A stretch of 64,000 nucleotides of DNA from Acanthamoeba lenticulata (lineage: Eukaryota > Discosea > Longamoebia > Acanthamoebidae): contig NAVB01000132.1 of the NCBI GenBank assembly GCA_002179805.1, positions 1 through 64,000 on the forward strand. Direction: 5' to 3'. This document shows, one piece after another, positions 22,864 through 33,311 of this stretch. A program made the translations under genes and the position numbers. The notes beneath the pieces were generated by a model. That model was not told the origin of the DNA. It made no database searches and worked only from the letters and a program-made list of their open reading frames with translations. Within the stretch, counting starts at the first letter, position 1. Every line of letters begins with the position of its first letter.

Positions 22864-25800
22864 ATGAGTCAAGTGTTCCGGCCGTATCGCGCCTTGGGTC
22901 TTGTGGGTGAGCGCATCCCCTTCGCACTCCTGCATCATGGAACGGAAACCTTCCTCACCACAAGTCTTGGCAAGACTTTTCACACCTACAACGTACTCCG
23001 CCCCTGCATCAATCTCATCGCGATTTTGTGCTGATTTTATTTTCCATTCATATTCTTAAAAATTACAGTGTGACAAACTCAGGCTCGTCTTCATCAGTAC
23101 GCTCTCTTTCTCTTTTCCTCACTTGGTGCCTGGCCTAATCTCAACACTGCTGCGCAGGTGGCTTGCATGAGCGCAAGATCAGGGCTCTGGTGATGTACAA
23201 GGACTTTGTCTTCTCAGCTGCCGGTCCCCTCATCCACGTTTGGAAGCGCGGCAAACCCGTACAGTGCCCTAGCACTCATCATCACCATGCACAGCGTCTG
23301 AGCGACTGGGCTGACTTGTGTCGTTTCCATGACTCTCTCAGGTGGCGGCGTTCAAGGGCCACACGGCCACGATCACACACATGTACGCCTTTGGCGATAC
23401 GCTGCTCTCAGTTGCCCGCAACTCTGTGCTCAAGATCTGGGACGCCTCCCGATGCGCTGCCGTCGCCCGCACCGGCGAGCACGCCAACGTCGAGGCCGAT
23501 GACGAGATAGACTTTGGTGCCGACTTCCACGTTTCGTGCCTGGTGCCACATCCTTTCTTTCTCTCTTTTGATGCTATTGTCGAGCGATGCACCCGAAGCT
23601 GACGAGCTACCAATTGTGATGACCGTGGCAGACTCACCCGACGACCTACCTGAACAAAATGCTGTTCTGCAGCCAGGAGGGCACCATGCAGCTGTGGAAC
23701 CTGAAGACCAAGAAGTTGGTTTACGACTTCAAGGGCTGGGGCTCGCCCATCCTCTCCGTTGCTCAGTCTCCCGCCGTAGACGTCGTCGCCGTCGGTCTGG
23801 TAATGTTCCGCGTCTTATTTCTATCCTTATTTTTATTTGTATTTTTAAAACAAGAAATCATTTTGGCTGACTTCAATTGCTTTGTCAGGCCGATGGGCGC
23901 ATCATCCTGCACAACCTGCGCTACGACACAACGCTGTTCACCTTCACGGTACCCGAGTCGCAGATCACGAGCCTCTCCTTCCGCACAGACGGCCCGGCGA
24001 TCCTCGTTGCCGGCACCGACAGCGCGCGACTCACGGTCTGGGACCTCGATGCCAAGAAGCTGGTGGTCGTCGCCAAGGGCGTCCACCACGGTCCCATCAT
24101 CGGCGCCCGTTTCCTGCCCGAGCAGCCGGTCATCATCACCAGCAGCACCGACAACGCCCTCAAGATGTGGATCTTTGACCACCCCGACCAGCAGCCGCGC
24201 CTCCTTCGCGAGCGCTCCGGTCACTCGGCTCCGCCCCGTCGGATTCGCTACTATGGTACGGCCGCCCGCACCTCACGATTATCGTCTAGATTTGTTTATT
24301 TATTTATTTATTAATGACTTTTTCTTCACAGGTGATGGCACGAGGACCACCAACATCATCGTGTCGGCCGGTTCGGATCGGACGATGCGCCTCTTCTCCA
24401 CCACCCAGGACCAGCAGTCGCGCGAGCTCTCCCAGGGGCACCTCAAGAAGGCGGCCAAGAAGTTGCGTCGGTCGGAGCACTCCCTTCGGCTTCCATCCGT
24501 TTTCACCTTTGACTCTTGTACAAGACTTGCCTCCTTTTTTTTATTCATTTCTTTATTTGAATTTTTTTTTGTATAATTTTGGCTCATGGACTCGACGTGC
24601 AGCTGCGACGCGAGCGCAGGACTGGGACAACTTGGTGACGATCAGCGACCAGGAGACCGTCGCCAGGACGTGGAGCACGCAGCGCTACGCCTTGGGCAAG
24701 TTCCAGTTCCGCCTCCCAGGGTCCGCCCCGTCGGCCGTGGCCGTGAGCACCTGCGGCAACTTTGCCATCGTCGGCAGCCAAACTGGCCGCATTTCTTCCT
24801 TCAACCTTCAGGTCCTTGCTTTTTCCTCATTTTAGATCTTATTCGAATCTATTTTTATTTTTATTTTTATTTTTATTTATTTTTTAAAAAACTAAATCAT
24901 TATTAATGCAGTCGGGGCAAGAACGAGCCAAGTTCCCGTCACACAGGCGCTCGATCACGGGTCTTGCCGTGGACTTTTTGAACTCGACCCTCGTGTCGGT
25001 GTCGCTCGATGGCAAGGTCAACTTCAGCCAGTTCTCCGCCCAGCCCTCCTTGCTTGGTTCGCTCAATCTGGGTTCCAGCTGCACAAAACTCGCCATTGCC
25101 AAGGAGAGCAACCTCATTGCCGTACGTGGTTCTTATTTTAATTTGCCCTTAATATTTTATTCATTTCATTAATATTGTTCAAAATTACAGGTGGCTTGTG
25201 ACGATCTTGCTGTGCGCGTGATCGACATCGAGTCCCGGCGGGTCGTGCGTATGTTCGCGGGCCACAGCCACGGCATCACGGTACCGCGCCATCACACAGC
25301 CGCAAGCACTTGTCCTTGAAAGAGCGCTAACGCTGGACTGTGCGCGGCGTGCCAGGACATGGCGTGGAGTCCGGACGCGCGAATGCTCGTGACGGCGTCG
25401 CTGGATGCGACCGTGCGCGTGTGGGACGTGCCCAACGCGATGCTCATCGACTGGTTCGCCGTCGCGACGCCCGTCATCTCGCTGGCTTTCGCCCCGTCAG
25501 GCGACTTCCTCGCCACCGTCCACACGACTCAGCGCGGCATCTTCCTCTGGTAATGCGTCCTCCAGACCAACCGTGCCTCGTCGCTGCTCTGCTGACAATA
25601 ATGTGCTTCAATTATAATCACGCAGGGCGAACGAGATGCACTTCTCGAACGTGCTGCTCCGGCCGGTGCCCGAGTCGCCCCGGCTCGCCAGCCTGCCCAA
25701 CGTCATCGCCGACGAGAACGATGAGGCCGACGAGACGGACAAGAAGGAGACGGAGGAAAAGGACGACGAGGACAAGGGCGACGAAGAAGAAGAAGCGGCG

Positions 25801-26487
25801 CAGATGCTCGACGCCTCCTCGGCCGACGACATGGCCGGAAGCAGCAAGCAGCGGAAGCATCCGGAGGGACAGCTGCAGGAGGGACTGGTGACGATGGGCA
25901 AGGGCAGCGTGCAGTGGCAGAACCTGCCCAACCTCAGCACGATCAAGGAGCGCAACAAGCCCGTCGCGCCGCCCAAGAAGCGCGCGGCGGCGCCCTTCCT
26001 GCTGCCTGTGCTGCCGGGCCTGGAGCCCAAGTTCATCGTGTCCGGCGAGGCCGACGGCGACCAGCAGGACAAGGCCGGGCCGCAGTCGCGCATCATGAAC
26101 CTGTCGGCGCTGGTGCCCAAGACCCGGTTCGTGGCGCTGCTTGAGGAGGCCCGGTACGACGAGGCCATGACGCACCTGCGCGAGCAGTCGGCGTCGGGCG
26201 TCGACGTCGAGCTCAAGACCATCAACCTGGAGAACGGCGCGCGCGACCTGCGGCTCGTGATCGACTTCCTCGTCCACCAGCTCGAGTCTGGCCGCGACTT
26301 TGGCCACATCCAGGCCTACGTCAACACCATCCTCAAGGCCCACGGCGAGGTGCTGGTCGAGCAGGAGAACCTTCGCGGCGACCTCGAGCGCCTCCGCCGC
26401 GCCCAGCGGCAGGCCTGGACCCGGCTCGAGTCCCTCTTCCACCACAACCTGTGCCTCGTCGCTTACTTCCAGAACATTCAGACCTAA
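22864..26487 (+). CDS. UTP21: UTP21/WDR36, small-subunit processome WD40 protein
   Basis: Part of the UTP-B complex that assembles on pre-rRNA in the nucleolus. Twelve exons join in frame (first 22864-22992, last 25626-26487). N-terminus GTETFLTTSLGKTFHTYN then CDKLRLVFIS is typical of the family. Two WD40 propellers follow (EGTMQLWNLKTKKLVYDFKG; SLDGKVNFSQFS; DMAWSPDARMLVTASLDATV). An acidic linker leads to the C-terminal Utp21 domain (VPKTRFVALLEEARYDEAMT, then DFLVHQLESGRDFGHIQAYV), which is diagnostic. Introns are AT-rich in the 3' half. One of the best-supported genes here; it sits 79 bp from the TPT1 stop (convergent). Confidence 0.95.
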
Positions 26488-26566
26488 ACTTTTTTTTATT
26501 TTCTCAAATAAATAAAAAGAGAGATTTTTAAAAAGATTTTTCTCTTGATTGGAGCTATTGGAGAGC

Positions 26567-27502
26567 TCAAAGTAGAGACGCGCCGGTCTTGATGTCGATG
26601 ACACGCGCAAAGTACTTGGGGTGGAGCACGCCGTCGATGCCCGCGGTGAGGATCACTCCATTGGCCGACTCTACGAACTCGACGCCGTCTGGCGGATGGA
26701 AGGAAACACAGGCGATGAGGCGGTCAGCATAAGTGGTGAAATCGAGGACCCAGATGGAGTTGTGGACGTACCGCGGATGGCGCTGTGGAGATCGACGTAG
26801 ATGAGCACTTGGCACGACTGCCGCATGCCGCTGATGACATCGGCCGAGCCGTACTCGCCCTTGGCAAAGTGAATGTGCGTGCGGTTCATCTTGTTGAGGC
26901 CCGTCGTCTTGATGCTGGCCCAGGCGTCGTGGTAGGTCCCGTGCACCACCGTCGGGTAGAGCGAGGCGTCGGTGATCGGCCTCATGTCGAGCTCCGTCAG
27001 CTGTTAGAGCAAGAACAGTGTCAGCAGTCCGGGTGGGTGGCGCATTGCGCACAGGACGGCTGTCTCTCTGTTTGACGTACGCCAGGAATGGAGTGGCCCT
27101 GGTTGGCTCGTATGTAGAGGCCATCAGCCCGCTCCTGAAGGGCATAGCGCTGCTTGTCTGATGTGTCAACCACGTGCTTTACCTCGTCCACTGTGTAGCC
27201 CTGTAGCTGGCGGTGTAAGTGTTAAATAAAAAAGAACAAATCAAGTGTGTCACCTTGAACTTGGGTCGCGCAAGAAGAAGGTCGAGCTTGATGAAGCCGT
27301 CCGGTCCAATGGGCAATCTTTCTTTGATCGCGCCATGCCGTAGGACGTAGGAGAGCGCTTTGGACAGCTGCACCTCCCGGCTGAGGCGCACAGGCTTATT
27401 TAGGCAGGGACAACTTCACCTCAGCAACAAAGCGCTTTACCTTTCATTTTCGCGTCTCCGACCGCCTCGACCACCTCTTCCGCCTCGACCACCTTGCTCC
27501 AT
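26567..27502 (-). CDS. TPT1: tRNA 2'-phosphotransferase (TPT1/KptA)
   Basis: Transfers the splice-junction 2'-phosphate from tRNA to NAD+, giving ADP-ribose 1'',2''-cyclic phosphate. Five exons (27502-27441, 27380-27254, 27200-27081, 27000-26772, 26688-26567). Family motifs are intact: VQLSKALSYVLRHGA (Arg-His pair), IRANQGHSIPG (Arg), VVHGTYHDAWASIKTTGLNK, HFAKGEYGSADVISGMR (last catalytic Arg) and the final FARVIDI. The first exon encodes MEQGGRGGRGGRGGRRREN, an RGG-type basic leader; it joins in phase to SREVQLSKAL and supports the start at 27502. Its presence implies tRNA ligation that leaves a 2'-phosphate, the fungal/plant route. Confidence 0.93.
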
Positions 27503-27780
27503 CTGTTTGTGTTTCTTGCGAAGACGACCGCGATCGTGCTTTTCTGGCGGCACAATAGGAAAAAAGTGGAAACACTTTCCGTTAATTTTTGAGTAGCGGC
27601 CAGGCCGCCTCAACAAGCTGTGTCGTCATCATCATCAGGTGTAGCGCCCTCAGGGATGAGAGATGGAAGAGCAACACGGCTGAAGCAAGAGGCGTTCGCC
27701 TTGCTTGTGAAAAACACACGAAATTATTTCTTGTTGGCCTTTTATTAGTGCCTTTTTCTGTCTTTGTGTAGCCAGCAAAG

Positions 27781-28324
27781 ATGTTCGACTACCTCTTTAA
27801 TCACGACAATGCAGTGTTCTTCAACCACGTCTACATGTTCCTTGTTCTTAGCTTCACGATAGGTAGCATCGTATTCATGCGGCACACAGCAAAGAGCCAG
27901 TACGCCCTTGCTTCCCACCGCACAGATGTTCGTTAATTCATTGCTTGATTCCTAAATCACCTTGATACCTTATGCTTCAGGGGGGGCATGCACAAGGACG
28001 CTTCCTTCCGCTTCATGGCCTTCGTGGCCCTCTTCTTCTCCCTCTTCATCTTTTTTGGCTATGCCCTGGTACGTGCACTACGTACTTGCTCGGCTCGACC
28101 TGCAACGCTCATCGCTGGGGTTGTGCTGCACACAGGTCTATCTGGCAGGCTTGGGTATGTGGGCGCTGCCACTGCTCTACCTGACCGCCATGTCAGGCGC
28201 TGCAGCCATCGTCTTCTCGCTCGATAAGGCGCTTACGGGCGGCGCCTTTATTAAATGGGTAAAGTACAGCGGCAATCAGGTCACCAAGGCCGTCTTGCCC
28301 CTTTACTCGACCCACCACACTTGA
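27781..28324 (+). CDS. Small unknown membrane protein
   Basis: Not recognised. Three exons (27781-27899, 27981-28068, 28136-28324) join in frame to 129 residues. Hydrophobic segments: NHVYMFLVLSFTIGSIVFM, FRFMAFVALFFSLFIFFGYA, VYLAGLGMWALPLLYLTAM and AAAIVFSL, so three or four membrane passes. The tail is short and basic. The start follows an AG that could itself be a splice acceptor, so an upstream exon cannot be excluded. Strong third-position GC supports coding. Confidence 0.7.
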
Positions 28325-28407
28325 TGTTACCTTCGCTCTTCGAATTTAAATAGAAAACTAAATTCAAAATACAAAAAGAGTTGAGTTGTCGACAAGGCAG
28401 TTGAAGA

Positions 28408-31214
28408 ATGGACAGCCCGAAGAAGCAAGACTCTAAGGACAAGCTTCATCTTTCCCTTGTACGCGAGCAGGACCAATCTTTGTTTCATTCTGGCAAATTC
28501 TTTCTCATTTTCTCAAAATCGATTTGATCGCTCTGTGTTGGTTTTGATGAAGGAGGGGGATATGATCGTGCTCCAACACAAGCGACGCCCGTCTACGAGT
28601 TCCAGCCGTCGTTCTTCGGGTTCGCGTTCGTCTCTCCTGCAGACCGAGAGCTGCCACCAGACCGACTCGACCGACTCGGGCAGCGAAGACGCTGGCGAGG
28701 ACGGAGCCTTTGCTCGCGGTGCGTCTCCTCCTTCTTTTCTCTTCTTCTTTTGTCTTTCCCTAACCCAGGTTTGGGTGGTGCAGAGACCGACACCGAGCCG
28801 CTGGAGCCGTGGCTCATCCAGGTCAAGGAGAAAGGGCCCGAGGTGCGCCCCACAGCGCTTGCCAGCCAAACGCGAGCACTTGGCCAAGGCCATCATCGTG
28901 GTGTTGGCGGATGGCTGATGAACCATTGCAGATCTTGGGCGAGGGCACGGTGGTGTTTCGACGCGATGACGAAGGGAGCAAGAAACGCGAATGCATCGCC
29001 ACCTTCTCCTTTGTCGCCGTCGAATCGACTCCGTCGTCCTCTTCCTTGTCCTCCTCGTCCTCTTCCTTGTTGGCGTCATCGTCGTCATCGATCCCGGCCG
29101 GCGGATGGAACGCCGCCCGTTTGGCCCGCCTCGTGCGGGCGCAGGCTTATGTTCGTCGCTTCCTCGCCATCAAACGTGCGCTTCCTGTCTGTATTTTTAT
29201 CATTATTATTCTATTTTTCAATTCATTTTAAATAACGAATTATGAAATATTCGACTGAGGCTCATCGCTGGTGACAGTGAAGAAGCGGCTGAAGGTGGTG
29301 CAGGAGCTTGTGCAGACAGAGACGAGCTACACCAGTTCCTTGCGGCTGCTGGTCAAGCTCTTCATTGACCCCCTCGAAGCTGTATGCGCCCAAAGCCTTC
29401 ATCGCAATGAGGTCTGCCTGACGTTCTAAACAATGAACATTCCTCAAATGCGGCAGCGTGTGACAGAGGGACGGCCTATAATCGAACCGCAGATCGTGCT
29501 CGACATCTTCTCATGCATCCGCGAACTGCTGGAGCTGCACGAGACCTTCCTGCAGCGTCTCGTCGCCCGGCTCGGTGACCTCGCCGCCTTCCGCACCCAC
29601 ACCGTCTCCGACCTCTTTCTACACCACGTACTCAATTCTTCACCTCACTTTTTTAGTTATTATTTAATATTCATTGTATATTAATCGTAATGATTTACTT
29701 TTATTCTTTCTTTTTTGTACAGACCAAGTTCCTGCTGCTGTACCCGTTCTACGTGAACAACTTTGATTTGGCCTCGGCCACGTTGAAGAAAATGAAGGCA
29801 AACAAGCCCGAGTTTGCCGAGTTCGTGCGACAGCGCGAGCGGCGCTCGGAAATGAAGCTGCAGGACGTTGAGTCGCTGCTGCTTATGCCCGTCCAGCGCA
29901 TCCCTCAGTACACCATGCTCCTCCAGGTCGTTATTCCTTTCCCCTGCTTTTATTACGTTTAATTTCTTCATCATTTTTAGATGTCAATTTTGCTGAATAT
30001 AATACAAAAAAAACATTACAAAACAAAAAACAAAACAAAAAACAAAACAAAACAAACAGGATTTGATAAAGCAGTGCCGTCCCAAGACGCCCCAACACGA
30101 AGAGCTGACGCTGGCGCTTCAGCACCTGCGTGAGAGCCTGTCCCACATCAACGAGCAGAAGCGCGATGCTGACAACGCCGTCCACCTCGAGAGGCTCCTC
30201 CGCCACTTCATCTACCGCTCCCGCAAGGACGTACGTCCTGCTCATCCACTTCATCACCTTCATTGTCGTTTTCGCTCTTCGTTTTTCGTTCTTTGCTGAG
30301 TTGGTATTTTGGGGACATCAGCAACTGTTGCCCAACCGAAAGCGACGGCTGCTGAGCGAGGGTCCCGTCGTGTTCTACGTCAAGGGCAAGGGCAAGAAGC
30401 TCTGGCTCTTCGTGCTGTCCGATGCGCTAGTCATGGCCAAGTCCAAGACGAAGGAGCCCAGCGCAGCTGCCAAGTCCGCGACCGTCGTCTCGCCTCGTAC
30501 CCCTACGGCGTCAAAGCACAACGTACGCCCTTTTTTTTATCAATTTTATATATTTTATTTTTCATGTTTTAAAAGCTTTATTGCTGCCCATTACCCTTGA
30601 GCAGGCTCCGATGGGAGACTACAAGGTGCAGCAAATCGTGTTCCTGAAGGACCTCAACATGTTGTCCATTCCCTCCACTGGTGCTGCGGCTGCCCTCCTC
30701 CGTTCCTTGTCGTGGCTGATGGCAAAACGTCAAACTGACGACGATCATGATCATGGTGGTGACGACTTGACACAGCGCCGACGGGAAACGAGGGGCGGTT
30801 CTCCGTGCACGGCCGCGGCGTCAAGCTCGAGTTCGGGGTCGAAGGCGGTGCCCGAGCGGCCCAAAACTGGGTGCGCTCGCTTCAGCTCGCGCTGCTGGCC
30901 TACCAACACCAGGCCAAGCGCAAATACCTCAAGACGAGTACGGCGCCCACACAAACAAACAACAAAAGAAAAAACCAAACAACAAAACAAAACACAAAAT
31001 ACAAAACAAAAAAAAATACAAAACAAATAACAACATTACGCTCACCGCTTCATCGTGGTTCGTGGCTGTAGCAATGCGGCGTTCGTTGCGAGCCAAAGGC
31101 CAACCGACGGAGGGCTCACCACGTTCGACTGAGGTGCCGCCACTTACCGCCTCATTGCCAAGTGGACGCGTGGCCCTCTCCGACGTCTTCTTGGCCTCCA
31201 CCACACCATCGTGA
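28408..31214 (+). CDS. RhoGEF with IQ-like motif, DH and PH domains
   Basis: Guanine-nucleotide exchange factor for Rho-family GTPases, acting at the actin cortex. Twelve exons join in frame. Exons 1-3 are short and Ser-rich; exon 4 ends in RLVRAQAYVRRFLAIK, an IQ-like calmodulin-binding helix. The DH domain covers exons 5-8: VVQELVQTETSYTSSLRLLV, IIEPQIVLDIFSCIRELLEL, then the conserved ESLLLMPVQRIPQYTMLLQD and SHINEQKRDADN. The PH domain covers exons 9-11: SEGPVVFYVKGKGKKLWLFV, VFLKDLNMLSIPST, and GARAAQNWVRSLQLALLAYQ. The last exon (31071-31214) is a short basic tail. Introns before exons 8 and 12 are A/C-only tracts. The target GTPase is unknown. Confidence 0.92.
29997..30059 (+). repeat. 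A/C-only low-complexity tract in RhoGEF intron
   Basis: Runs of CAAAA and CAAAAA units up to the AACAAACAG acceptor. A similar tract occurs at ~30,948-31,040 in a later intron of the same gene. Confidence 0.8.
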
Positions 31215-31410
31215 GGCTGGCTATTTCAACAACCAACAACTGTCCCGCTAGTGTATTATAGTTTTTCTTTTTTCTGCTGGATAACAGAAGCTCTCATCTC
31301 CTCCCCTTTTGGGCTGTCTCTTTCCTTCTTCGTTTCTGCCTCTCGCCCGCAGTCGCCCCTTCGCTGTATGCGGAGTTGACGCGTTCCTTCGCATTATCAA
31401 CTCTGCGCGG

Positions 31411-31730
31411 GTGCAGGAATTCATGACCTTTGCAAGACGTGGCTACCTCATCAAGAATCATCCTGCCTAATTTGAAAGTGGCCATCCTAGCTCAGACCAA
31501 TACTGCTGTGGTCAACCAATCAGGATCTTCTTTTACCATTCGCCCGAGGCAAGCCATCATCAGGTTTTCCCTCAACTTGTACTTCGCTGTCCTGACAGCC
31601 TCGGACTTGACCAGCCACATCACTCACGTGAAGAGCGCCAAGGAAATCACCGGCAAGCTGGGCAAGCATCCCCTCCGCCCTAGCTCAGCCATCTCAAGAT
31701 CCCGCGTCTACCTCAACAGTGAGATGACTT
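31411..31730 (+). pseudogene. Decayed partial copy of the downstream EF-hand gene
   Basis: Bases 31411-31490 match exon 2 of the EF-hand gene with its splice site (about 32115-32190), minus an internal deletion and with a stop (CCTGCCTAA). Bases 31575-31730 match exon 6 (about 32791-32940), including AAATCACCGGCAAGCTGGGC and CCCGCGTCTACCTC, with many substitutions. Exons 3-5 and 7 are missing. It lies directly upstream in the same orientation, as expected of a tandem duplicate that decayed. Confidence 0.8.
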
Positions 31731-31931
31731 CTTGCTGTAGTTCTGGCATGCTTGACCTCTGCCAAGTGATCGTTCTTTTTTGGTGGCCAAGTGCACGACG
31801 CACTGACCATTTGACATGCCTACTTGAATCAGTTAATGAAAAGCTGGCGCGAGAAGAATGGCGCGCTGTCCTAGAGAGAAATAAGGGAATCCGGAGACGA
31901 CAAAAGAAGAAAGAAGAACGAAGACGACACG

Positions 31932-33183
31932 ATGGGCGCGAAGCAAGTGAAGCTGCTCAAGTTCCTAGACAATGACGAGGACCGCAAGGCTCTCGACAAA
32001 GCCTTCGAGCAGTACGACGTGGACAAGAATGGCACTCTCTCCCGTCAGGTGCCTGACCCCCCCCGCGTGAACGGTGTTTGCCGTTACAACATCATTTTTA
32101 ACTTATGGGCATATCTGCAGGAATTCATGACCTTCACGCTAGACGTGGTGACCTACCTCATCAAGAAACACCCCGACCTGAAAGTGGCCGACCTTGCCCT
32201 CACCCAACGCGGAGGCGACACCACGGTCCTAACCGCTATATCTAATTTTCTTTAATTTCAGTTTTATCAGGCATTGGCCGGGTCAATATGTCCAAATTAG
32301 TGAAAAACTAACTGCTGAGGAACGGTGCAGTTGGGCAAGGCGGACGAGCAGCTTCAGAAGCAAGTAGCGCGCCAGCTCGGCCGCTGCATGTTCCAGGTGC
32401 GGGGGACTTAAGGAAAGGAGAAGCAGACATGCGCGATGGACTGATCCTTGCACGTCCTTTCATGCTCGGGAAAATGTGCTCAGGTGGTGGACAAGGATAA
32501 AAGCGGCGCGATTTCTGTGGAGGAGTGGAAGGCCACCAACTGGAGCAAGCTGCTCAAAGAGGTCAAGGTCCACATGAAGGAGCAGGAGGCCGCGTACGCT
32601 ACTCTAATGCTACTCTCCCGCCCGAGCTTCAATGAACGGGAAAAGCGTGACTTACCGTCATCTCTTCCAATCAAATCAGTCTCGTCTCCGAACTCACCAG
32701 GATGCCCAAGTGGAAGGTCACCATCACCGGAGGTAGCCCTTTCTATTCACCATGACTCGCTTCAGGCAAGACGGATGATCGCTCGGAGGCTCATCCAAAA
32801 CTTGTTCTTGGGACAGCCTCTGACATGACTGGCTGGATCACCGTGAAGGGAGCCAAGGAGATCACCGGCAAGCTGGGCTATCATCCCCTGGTTTCCACCT
32901 CGGGCATCACGGGATCCCGCGTCTACCTCTATGGTATGACGTTCTTATGCCTGGCGGGCTTTCTTACCCTTCTCATTGCGAGATCGTTCCTGAACTTGTA
33001 GGCGAGGTTACGGACGACTTCCCCATGGGCGCGGCAGTCGAGCTGTGGCTCGACGCGATTCTGGAGCCGGGCACCTCTGGCTTCCCCTACAAGCTCTCGG
33101 GCGCCATGGCACAGAAGCTCGGCAAAGGGATGCCCCACGCTCTTGTGGGCCAGGTGCACGTCGACATTTCTCCAGACTTTTGA
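31932..33183 (+). CDS. EF-hand protein with a C-terminal beta-rich domain
   Basis: Seven exons (31932-32048, 32121-32225, 32331-32396, 32484-32593, 32701-32732, 32766-32933, 33002-33183). Two Ca2+-binding loops: DVDKNGTLSRQE, split by intron 1, and DKDKSGAISVEE in exon 4, both with the 1-3-5-7-9-12 ligand pattern. The C-terminal ~125 residues (MPKWKVTITGGKTDDRSEAH, GWITVKGAKEITGKLGYHPL, HALVGQVHVDISPDF) look like a beta-sandwich I cannot name. A calcium sensor or buffer is likely. A decayed partial copy lies just upstream. Confidence 0.85.
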
Positions 33184-33311
33184 GAGTATGGCCATACCGT
33201 CACTGGGGACAGCCAGCTGTAAGTTGGCAAAAACCCAAACCGTCTAATGTTTCTCTTGCGGTTGTGTCGCTGGGCACAAAGCCAATAAAAAATTCTTCTC
33301 CAACTTTCACG

